Assembly (NCBI GenBank): GCA_017547265.1
Contig: JAFYQC010000013.1
Location: 1 to 5,194 of the forward strand
DNA from: Kiritimatiellia bacterium
Lineage (GTDB): Bacteria; Verrucomicrobiota; Kiritimatiellia; RFP12; UBA1067
Direction: 5' to 3'
Length of the DNA: 5,194 bases
The translations under genes were made by a program, and so were the position numbers. The notes beneath the pieces are model-generated. The model searched no databases. It was not told the origin of the DNA and saw only the letters and a program-made list of their open reading frames with translations. Shown piece by piece: positions 1 to 5,041 of the stretch. The stretch's first letter is position 1. Each line of letters opens with the position of its first letter.

Positions 1-185
1 GACTTTAATTATAAGTTTTAACACAATGGATGTATTCTCCGTATAAGAAGAAACTCCGAGCGTTAGGGCTCTCGCTACCGCTCCGCCGCTTTGCGATTCT
101 TAACGGCGATTCCATGCGTTGACTTGTTTTTTGGGGCGGCCTTCGGCAGGTTTTGAAGGCACAGCAACCACTCCCTTGCGGCAGT

Positions 186-210
186 GAGGAGGTCTGGAGG
201 ATACCTCCTC
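186..210. repeat. Perfect 8-bp hairpin, GAGGAGGT/ACCTCCTC
   Basis: The arms are 186-193 and 203-210 around a 9-nt loop. It lies inside the spacer of the larger inverted repeat. The arms happen to match a Shine-Dalgarno sequence and its complement. No ATG follows at a suitable distance on either strand, so a ribosome-binding role is not supported. Confidence 0.7.
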
Positions 211-228
211 CAGCTTAAAGACGATCTG

Positions 229-254
229 CATCATTCAGCGAGACACGAATGATG
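229..254. repeat. Perfect 8-bp hairpin, CATCATTC/GAATGATG
   Basis: The arms are 229-236 and 247-254 with a 10-nt loop. This is the second well-formed hairpin in the spacer of the 52-311 inverted repeat, about 20 nt downstream of the first. No T-run follows, so it is not an intrinsic terminator. Confidence 0.65.
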
Positions 255-357
255 GGCGCGAAGCAAAAGAAATTCTGCGGAGCGGTAGCGAGAGCCCTGC
301 TGATCGGAGTTAAATTCGGCGGCGTTAACGAGGGACTGATCGGTAGAAGCTATCTAA

Positions 358-389
358 CTCTGTGTCTCTGTGCCTCTGTGTCTCTGTGT
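358..389. repeat. Four tandem 8-nt repeats (CTCTGTGT)
   Basis: The units are CTCTGTGT (358-365), CTCTGTGC (366-373), CTCTGTGT (374-381) and CTCTGTGT (382-389), so only one base deviates. The array ends 7 nt before the dinB stop codon, which places it directly behind the gene. On the dinB-sense strand it reads as ACACAGAG repeats. From memory, similar CACAGAG-rich tracts occur between genes in several environmental bacterial genomes. I could not check this. Confidence 0.9.
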
Positions 390-396
390 TGAAATC

Positions 397-1563
397 TTAA
401 AGCAACCCTTTTTCACGGAGGGAGTCGAGGGTTTCTGCAAGGCGCTCGCGTTTGAGGCGCGTCTCGTCTTCGGGGTTCGCAAAAAGCGACGGCGCGTCGT
501 CGCCAGGCGAGTCCTGCATGTTCGTCACGCCAAAGCCGATGAGCCGTATCGTCTTCGGCTTGCGATTCGCCGGCCACTCGCGATCGAAGAGTTCAAGTGC
601 CGCCTCGCGAAACGCAATGTCGTCTCGCGCCGGATGCGCGAAGGGCGCTTGCCTCGTGATCGTGTTGAAGTTCGCGTCGCGGATCTTGATCTTCGCAGTC
701 TTCGCCCATCTTGTCGCGCGGCGAAAGCGAAGCCCTACATCCGTCACGAGTTCGAGCAGCGTCTCGCGCACAGTCTCGCGGTCGGAAGTGTCTTCGTCGA
801 AAGTGTGTTCGCGCGACACCGACTTTTCTTCACCCGGTTCCCAATACACATTGTCATCTGAAATTCCAAACGCCATGTCTATGAGATCGTCAGAGACGAG
901 CGGGTTGTCGCGCCCTAGTCGCTGCAAGTCGCCGCATGTCGCGATGCCGTAGGGCTTAAGGGATTCGACTGTTTTCTTCCCCGCGCCCCAGAGGACGCCT
1001 ATTGGCTTGTCGCGCAAGAACGCAGTGATCTCGTCTTGCTCGAAAGGCATGAGCGTAAAGCCATTCGGCTTGTTCTGCTCGGAGCCGATCTTTGCGAGGA
1101 GTCGGTTTGGCGCGATGCCGACAGAGCACGTCACACCGCATACGCGTCGTATCTCCGCACGCAACGCCTCGCCGAGTGCCTTCGCTCTCTCTCGCATTGT
1201 CGCGCTCTTTCCGCCGTAAAGATGGAGCGATCCCGTTATGTCGAGAAATGCTTCGTCTACCGAGACTCCCTCGACATACGGCGTGTAGTGCGAAAACACT
1301 TCGAACGCCTTGTCCGAAACTTCCTGGTACGCCTCCATGTGCGGCCTTACGAAAATTGCATGCGGGCAGAGCTGGTAGGCAGTCCTCGATGGCATTGCGC
1401 TCCTGATGCCAAATTTCCTCGCCTCGTAGGAACACGTCGACACAACTCCGCGCTCGTGCGGCCCCGAGCCGACGACAAGCGGCTTCCCGCGCCACTCGGG
1501 GTGCGAGAGCAGCTCTACAGACGCGAAGAACGCATCCATGTCGACATGCAGGATCACGGCCAT
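397..1563 (-). CDS. dinB: DNA polymerase IV (Y-family translesion polymerase DinB)
   Basis: This 388-aa protein matches the usual DinB length. The N-terminus HVDMDAFFASVE carries the first catalytic Asp (D8, with D10 nearby) and the steric-gate Phe F13. SVDEAFLDITG supplies D103 and E104, so the metal-binding triad D8/D103/E104 sits at the Escherichia coli positions. R49 (YEARKFG), Y79 and K158 match the nucleotide-contacting residues. SVGIAPNRLLAKIGSEQNKP (about 147-166) is the classic palm motif. A helix-hairpin-helix thumb lies near 190-215 and the little-finger domain at about 248-350. The C-terminal DDAPSLF (355-361) may be a degenerate beta-clamp-binding motif. The enzyme copies past damaged template bases in the cytoplasm. 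I chose the ATG at 1563 because the family begins here; an upstream in-frame extension would only read antisense through the U32 gene. No Shine-Dalgarno precedes it, and no LexA-type box was seen. Confidence 0.97.
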   Translation of the reverse strand: MAVILHVDMDAFFASVELLSHPEWRGKPLVVGSGPHERGVVSTCSYEARKFGIRSAMPSRTAYQLCPHAIFVRPHMEAYQEVSDKAFEVFSHYTPYVEGVSVDEAFLDITGSLHLYGGKSATMRERAKALGEALRAEIRRVCGVTCSVGIAPNRLLAKIGSEQNKPNGFTLMPFEQDEITAFLRDKPIGVLWGAGKKTVESLKPYGIATCGDLQRLGRDNPLVSDDLIDMAFGISDDNVYWEPGEEKSVSREHTFDEDTSDRETVRETLLELVTDVGLRFRRATRWAKTAKIKIRDANFNTITRQAPFAHPARDDIAFREAALELFDREWPANRKPKTIRLIGFGVTNMQDSPGDDAPSLFANPEDETRLKRERLAETLDSLREKGLL

Positions 1564-1569
1564 GCAACG

Positions 1570-1578
1570 ATTATAGCA
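1570..1578 (-). promoter_or_regulatory. Extended -10 promoter of dinB, leaderless
   Basis: On the reverse strand this reads TGCTATAAT, a perfect -10 hexamer with the TGn extension. Six bases separate the hexamer from the ATG at 1563, so a start seven bases past the hexamer falls on the A of the ATG. The mRNA would have no leader. This fits the absence of a Shine-Dalgarno sequence. At a 17-nt spacer the -35 would be GCGGAT, a poor match, as is typical of extended -10 promoters. Confidence 0.75.
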
Positions 1579-1583
1579 TATAA

Positions 1584-1592
1584 TGGTATAAT
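1584..1592 (+). promoter_or_regulatory. Extended -10 promoter of the U32 gene, leaderless
   Basis: The sequence reads TGGTATAAT, with TATAAT at 1587-1592. Seven bases lie between the hexamer and the ATG at 1600, so transcription should begin at about 1599-1600, on or next to the start codon. A second TATAAT at 1579-1584 has no TGn extension; it would start transcription near 1591 and give a 9-nt leader. The -35 position falls inside the first dinB codons and does not resemble TTGACA. Confidence 0.75.
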
Positions 1593-1599
1593 ATCCGCG

Positions 1600-2841
1600 A
1601 TGAAACGTCCGGAGATTCTCGCCCCCGCTGGGGACTTCACTTGCCTTAAGGCCGCAATAGACGCAGGCGCCGATGCCGTATACTTCGGGCTCGGCACTTT
1701 CAACATGCGCGCGCGGAGCGGCGTCAACTTCAAGGAATCCGATCTTCCCGAGATCGCGCGCCGCTGCGGAAAAGTTCGCCGCTATCTCGCGCTCAATGCG
1801 ATCATGTTCGAGGACGAAATGGAAATGGTCGAGAAGACGATCGTCGCCGCGAAGCCGTATGTCGACGCTTTCATCGTCTCGGACTGGGGCGTCATCTCGC
1901 TTTGCAAAAAACATGGCGCGACATTTCACGTCTCGACGCAGATGTCCACGTCGAATTCAGAAGCTGTAAAGTTTCTCGTCTCACAAGGCGCGTCGCGTGT
2001 AGTCCTCGCGCGCGAGTGTACTCTCGCCGAGGTGAAGCGCATCTGCGCATCTTCGCCAGTTGAGATTGAATGTTTTGTCCACGGTGCGCAGTGCGTCGCG
2101 GAATCGGGACGCTGCTTTATGAGCCACGACATCTTCGGTAAGAGTGCATGTCGTGGCGAGTGCGTCCAGCCGTGCCGCCGTCGCTTTCTCGTAAAGGCCG
2201 TCGATCTCTACGAAGACGCCGACGGAAATCCTGTGCACACCGATGCAAAGGCGCAGTATATCGTCGAGCCGCACACAGTTCTTTCCGCAAAGGATCTTTG
2301 CTCGCTCGGTTTCGTCGACAAGCTGATCGACGCCGGAATCGCCTCTTTCAAGATAGAGGGTCGCGCGCGTAATGCCAATTATGTTATGACGACAGTGCGT
2401 TGCTATCGCCGCGCCGTTGATGCAGTTCTCGCGGGGAACTACACTCCCGAGTTAGTGCAGGAGCTTACCGAGGAAGTGAAGACGGTATTCCACCGCGAGT
2501 TTGCGGATGGTCTTTATTTTGGTCGCCCCGGCGCGCACCAGTTCGCCGACAGCGAGGACTCTCTCGCCACGACTGTGAAGCGGCATGTCGGCATCGTGAT
2601 CGACTACTTCCTCAAAGCGGGGATCGCGCAGGTGAAGATTCAGGACCACGCGATCCGCCCGGGCGATGAGCTCCAGATACACGGGCCCACCACCGGCGTC
2701 GTCGAGCTGACGCTTGGCGAGCTTCGCCGCGACGACGAGACGCCTGCCGTCGGCGAGAAGGGGACGTGGGTCACATTCAAGTGCCCGCGCTGCCGCGTCG
2801 GCGACAAGGTGTTTTACATGGAGCGCGTCGCCCCCCGCTAG
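1600..2841 (+). CDS. U32-family (TrhP/UbiU-type) iron-sulfur protein, probable RNA or cofactor hydroxylase
   Basis: The product is 413 aa. The opening MKRPEILAPAGDF, then GADAVYFG (23-30), is the standard start of the U32 TIM-barrel domain. IECFVHGAQCVAESGRCFMS (156-175) is the U32 signature, followed by RGECVQPCRRRF (185-196), SAKDLC (229-234) and SFKIEGR (249-255). C165, C172, C188 (or C192) and C234 have nearly the spacing of the four [4Fe-4S] ligands of UbiU. A C-terminal beta domain (about 325-413) includes an unusual CPRC pair at 395-398. Though named peptidases, studied members hydroxylate tRNA U34 using prephenate (TrhP), 23S rRNA (RlhA) or ubiquinone precursors (UbiU/V). SFKIEGR and the DLC motif look closest to bacterial TrhP, so tRNA wobble-uridine hydroxylation is my best guess, not a certainty. 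The ATG at 1600 fits both the family start and the promoter. The stop overlaps the convergent receptor gene by 4 nt. Confidence 0.93.
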   Translation: MKRPEILAPAGDFTCLKAAIDAGADAVYFGLGTFNMRARSGVNFKESDLPEIARRCGKVRRYLALNAIMFEDEMEMVEKTIVAAKPYVDAFIVSDWGVISLCKKHGATFHVSTQMSTSNSEAVKFLVSQGASRVVLARECTLAEVKRICASSPVEIECFVHGAQCVAESGRCFMSHDIFGKSACRGECVQPCRRRFLVKAVDLYEDADGNPVHTDAKAQYIVEPHTVLSAKDLCSLGFVDKLIDAGIASFKIEGRARNANYVMTTVRCYRRAVDAVLAGNYTPELVQELTEEVKTVFHREFADGLYFGRPGAHQFADSEDSLATTVKRHVGIVIDYFLKAGIAQVKIQDHAIRPGDELQIHGPTTGVVELTLGELRRDDETPAVGEKGTWVTFKCPRCRVGDKVFYMERVAPR

Positions 2842-4832
2842 AATTCGTAGCGGATCGTGAACATGTAACTGCGGCCGGCGCCAGGCCAGTAGGCCGTGCC
2901 GTAGGTCGAGTAGTCGCAGTAGTTCTTGTCGAACAGGTTGTCGACCGTGAACGCGAGCGTCAGCCCGTCGAGGCCGAAGCATGTCGGGCTGTACTGGACG
3001 CCGACATTGAAGAGACCGAACGCCGGGATCTTCTTGTATTCGTTCGCGAAGTCTGAAGTCGAACGGCAGTCTGTCCTGTAGCGGTAGCCGCCGAAGACGA
3101 AGCAGTCGTTCCACAGCCACACGCGGCCGTTTGCGGAGACGACGGACTTGGCGACCATGGGAACGTCGTTGCCGTCGAAATCGCCGCCGTCAAACTCGGC
3201 GTCGACGAAGCTGTAGGCGAGCGAGATGCCTGCGACCTTGTCCTTCTCCCAGCTCGCCCTCAAATCGAAGCCCTCGCGCATGACGGGCGACGGCGAGTTC
3301 ACGTTGTCGCCAAAAGCCGGCGAGCCATAGCTCATGTAGGGGAAGAGCGGATTGTAGAAGATTTCGTTCTTCGTCCGCGAGACGTAGGCATTTCCTGCGA
3401 CGTTGAATTCCTCGAGGAACGACCAGTCGAAGCCGACGTCTGCGCGCCAGCCGTGCTCGGGCGAGAGGAGGTCGTCGCGCGAATAGTACGCGACCTCGTC
3501 GATGAAGGGCATCCTGTAGAAGTTCGAGAACTTCGCGTAGGTCTTGAGTCCGTCGACGGGCGTGAAGTTAAGCGCGGCGTCCCACGCGGTGAGGTCGTAG
3601 GCGCGACGCGGGTCGGCGGCCATCGTGCACTTGTTCCAGCTGCGCTCGTAGCGTCCGCCGATCTCGAGGGCGATGTCCTCGGTGATCTTGAACGTGTCCT
3701 GCGCGTAGAAGCCCATCGTCTGGCGGTCGTACTCGTACTTCGAGTGGCTGTAGCCCCAGGACGACCTGCCCCAGTTCGCCGCGTCGTTGCGGTCGTAGCG
3801 GAAGGTTGCGCCGACGATCAGCTCGTTGTCGAACGCGCCGAGCTGCGTTGTGTTGATCCACTCGGGAGTGAACTCGTAGGAGTAGATGTCGTAGTCGGTG
3901 TACCAGTAGCCGTAGCCGCGGCTCTTGAGGTGGCGGCGCGAGAACGTCTGCGTGAGACGGACGGCGTTGTCTTCGTTGATCACGCCGTAGGCAGTCGCGT
4001 TGAGTCCGTACGTCGTGCGGCGGTAGAAGTCGTTGTAGCCGTCAGAATGGGTCGGGTGGTGCTTCCAGTCGTCGCGCGAGAGGTAGCCGGGAAGGTCGCT
4101 ATCGACGTCGGACCAGAACGCGGAGAGGCGAATGAAGGACCCGTTGTCAAAGTTCTGCTTCACGCCGCCGCCGGCGTAGTAGGCGTCAAAGCCGCTGTCG
4201 TGGCGGTAGCCGTCGGAATGATCCCATCCGCCGTTGACCCAGTACTGCGTTCCCCAGTCCTTGACGCCGCCGCGAAGCGACGCGCTGCCGCCGATGGTGT
4301 TCCAGCTGCCGCCGTGGAGTTCGATAGCCCCGTGTGTCTCGTAGTCGTTCGGGTCGGTGATGATGTTGATCATTCCGGCCGAGCCGACGTCGCCGTGGAG
4401 GACGTTCTGCGAGCCCTGAAGGATTTCGATGCGCTCGATTGCGCCGAGGCCGATCTGCGCGAGGTTGGGCGCATTCATGTCGGGGCTGTTGAGCCGTTCG
4501 CCGTCGACGACGATGAGGAGGCGGCCGAAGCCGTTTTCGCCGTAGCCACGTGGGGCGAGCTGAGTGAGCGCGGGGTTGTTCCCGCCGAGGTGCGCGAAGT
4601 CGAGAGTCGTGCACTTCTTCTGGAGCAGGTCTGCGACGTCTCGCGCGCCGCTCGCGGCGATTTCGGCGCGCGAGATGACCTGGACTGCGCTTGGGATTTC
4701 GTTCGGGGTTTTGCCGATGCGCGAGGCCTCGACAATGACTGGAGGCAGTTCGGCCGTCACAGTCTCGTTTGTCTCTGCGGCGTAGGCGCCGAGTGACATG
4801 GCGGCAACCGCCGCCGGAATCAGTTTTTTCAT
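2838..4832 (-). CDS. btuB: TonB-dependent outer-membrane receptor, probable vitamin B12 transporter (BtuB type)
   Basis: The product is 664 aa. A signal peptide (MKKLIPAAVAAMSLGAYA, cut after about residue 18) sends it through Sec. PPVIVEASR (30-38) is a plausible TonB box. A plug domain (about 43-160) carries ALTQLAPRGYGENGFGRLLI, VVDGERLNSP and IERIEILQGSQNVLHGDVGSAGMINIIT. The rest is a beta-barrel ending in NLFDKNY (632-638) and the terminal IRYEF, with the C-terminal Phe that outer-membrane assembly favours. Such receptors import scarce ligands using TonB-ExbBD energy. The protein alone shows only the receptor class. B12 specificity is inferred from the cobalamin riboswitch-like leader just upstream, a common arrangement for btuB. 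E. coli BtuB is about 50 aa shorter. An aromatic-rich stretch at 307-321 may be an outside loop. No TonB, ExbBD, BtuCDF or cobamide-synthesis gene lies in the window. The ATG at 4832 follows a purine-rich GAGGGGG site. Confidence 0.93.
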   Translation of the reverse strand: MKKLIPAAVAAMSLGAYAAETNETVTAELPPVIVEASRIGKTPNEIPSAVQVISRAEIAASGARDVADLLQKKCTTLDFAHLGGNNPALTQLAPRGYGENGFGRLLIVVDGERLNSPDMNAPNLAQIGLGAIERIEILQGSQNVLHGDVGSAGMINIITDPNDYETHGAIELHGGSWNTIGGSASLRGGVKDWGTQYWVNGGWDHSDGYRHDSGFDAYYAGGGVKQNFDNGSFIRLSAFWSDVDSDLPGYLSRDDWKHHPTHSDGYNDFYRRTTYGLNATAYGVINEDNAVRLTQTFSRRHLKSRGYGYWYTDYDIYSYEFTPEWINTTQLGAFDNELIVGATFRYDRNDAANWGRSSWGYSHSKYEYDRQTMGFYAQDTFKITEDIALEIGGRYERSWNKCTMAADPRRAYDLTAWDAALNFTPVDGLKTYAKFSNFYRMPFIDEVAYYSRDDLLSPEHGWRADVGFDWSFLEEFNVAGNAYVSRTKNEIFYNPLFPYMSYGSPAFGDNVNSPSPVMREGFDLRASWEKDKVAGISLAYSFVDAEFDGGDFDGNDVPMVAKSVVSANGRVWLWNDCFVFGGYRYRTDCRSTSDFANEYKKIPAFGLFNVGVQYSPTCFGLDGLTLAFTVDNLFDKNYCDYSTYGTAYWPGAGRSYMFTIRYEF

Positions 4833-4843
4833 TTTTCTTCTTT

Positions 4844-4859
4844 CCCCCTCTTGCGAGGG
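4844..4859 (-). promoter_or_regulatory. Ribosome-binding site of btuB inside a GCAA-capped hairpin
   Basis: On the reverse strand CCCTC (4859-4855), a GCAA tetraloop (4854-4851) and GAGGG (4850-4846) form a perfect 5-bp stem. The 3' arm is the start of GAGGGGG (4850-4844), the only Shine-Dalgarno-like site, 11 nt before the ATG. Folding hides the site and should block translation. The loop bases CGC could pair with GCG in the upstream TCGCG loop (4909-4905), a weak version of the kissing contact known in B12 riboswitches. No U-run follows, so control is translational rather than by termination. Confidence 0.7.
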
Positions 4860-4871
4860 TACTTGAGGTTA

Positions 4872-4950
4872 GAGGCGGGGGCCGCATTCCGGCTTTGACG
4901 GCTGCGCGACAGCGCCTGGATTTCACAGGTCTTTCCGGCTTCCCGCCCAA
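4872..4950 (-). promoter_or_regulatory. Cobalamin (vitamin B12) riboswitch, compact form
   Basis: The leader carries the conserved cobalamin-aptamer elements in order. GGGAA is at 4944-4940. A CCTG/CAGG hairpin has the loop TGAAATC (4929-4915). GCTG-TCGCG-CAGC (4913-4901) matches the E. coli btuB segment GCTGACGCGCAGC closely. A degenerate B12 box, AAGCCGGAATGCGGCC, occupies 4895-4880. Outer GGGC (4948-4945) can pair with GCCC (4882-4879). Compared with E. coli btuB, the large variable arm before the B12 box is missing and about 10 extra bases follow GGGAA. Bound cobalamin would favour the hairpin that masks the ribosome-binding site and shut off the receptor gene. I recognised this by eye, without a covariance search. 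Confidence 0.77.
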
Positions 4951-4959
4951 TGTCCGTAA

Positions 4960-4968
4960 ATTATACCA
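4960..4968 (-). promoter_or_regulatory. Extended -10 promoter of btuB
   Basis: The reverse strand reads TGGTATAAT, identical to the U32 promoter core. Transcription should begin near A4953, giving a leader of about 120 nt that just includes the whole riboswitch. The -35 position (about 4983-4988, CGCCCT on the reverse strand) does not match TTGACA, so the promoter relies on the extended -10 and perhaps an activator. Confidence 0.7.
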
Positions 4969-5001
4969 TATTTGTTTCCTGCAGGGCGGAGTTGGTGTGA
5001 T

Positions 5002-5031
5002 GTGGTGGTTTGCCTTGTGCTGGTTTGCCTT
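5002..5031 (-). repeat. Two tandem 15-nt repeats upstream of the btuB promoter
   Basis: On the reverse strand the units are AAGGCAAACCAGCAC (5031-5017) and AAGGCAAACCACCAC (5016-5002), identical at 14 of 15 positions. With transcription starting near 4953 they lie at about -50 to -78, a normal place for an activator that binds direct repeats. The 15-nt period is not a whole number of helical turns, so the copies lie on different faces of the helix. The operator role is an inference. Confidence 0.6.
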
Positions 5032-5041
5032 CCAGTGTGCG

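Larger units (their letters stand above)
52..311. repeat. Long-range inverted repeat with 35-nt arms
   Basis: The arms are 52-86 and 277-311. The inner 22 nt (65-86 against 277-298) are perfect reverse complements. The outer 13 nt, starting with AACTCCGA on the left arm, match with four mismatches. The roughly 190-nt spacer contains additional hairpins but no open reading frame with a start. As RNA this would fold into one long stem closing a multi-branched interior. As DNA it resembles a small non-autonomous element or an intergenic repeat unit. No flanking target-site duplication is obvious. Confidence 0.85.
1..396. other. Non-coding, repeat-rich region downstream of dinB
   Basis: No credible gene is visible here. 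All three forward frames close within the first 50 nt, and the reverse strand has several stops near the left edge. The first 50 nt are AT-rich. The rest is dominated by inverted and tandem repeats, listed separately. The longest open stretch examined (188-310, forward) has no start codon and resembles no family I know. No hairpin followed by a T-run is placed to end dinB transcription, so dinB has no obvious intrinsic terminator. Confidence 0.75.

Noticed and set aside
60..70. GTTAGGGC resembling an integron attC core
   Set aside because: There is no matching RYYYAAC partner or attC stem arrangement. The bases belong to the inverted-repeat arm.
194..211. Possible fragment of a 16S rRNA 3' end (GGATACCTCCT)
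   Set aside because: It differs from GGATCACCTCCT by a deletion, and the upstream sequence shows no 16S similarity. It is explained by the local hairpin.
1036..1599. In-frame upstream extension of the U32 gene
   Set aside because: It runs antisense through dinB, family members begin at MKRPEILAPAG, and the best promoter lies just before the ATG at 1600.
1564..1599. LexA/SOS operator for dinB
   Set aside because: No CTGT-N8-ACAG or other recognisable SOS palindrome is present in the gap.
1564..1929. In-frame upstream extension of dinB
   Set aside because: It reads antisense through the U32 gene. DinB proteins begin at the HVDMDAFF region, and the promoter is directly before 1563.
3453..4796. 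447-codon forward open frame antisense to the receptor gene
   Set aside because: It is a mirror of GC-rich codon use in the receptor gene. Its product is a low-complexity Val/Ala/Arg-rich chain with no family resemblance, while the opposite strand encodes a textbook TonB-dependent receptor.
4836..4862. Intrinsic terminator formed by the CCCTC-GCAA-GAGGG hairpin
   Set aside because: On the btuB strand the stem is followed by purines and not by a U-run. It fits ribosome-site masking better.
4186..4950. 254-codon reverse open frame covering the receptor 5' end and leader
   Set aside because: It is an Arg/Pro-rich shadow frame that overlaps the riboswitch and the true signal peptide in another frame.
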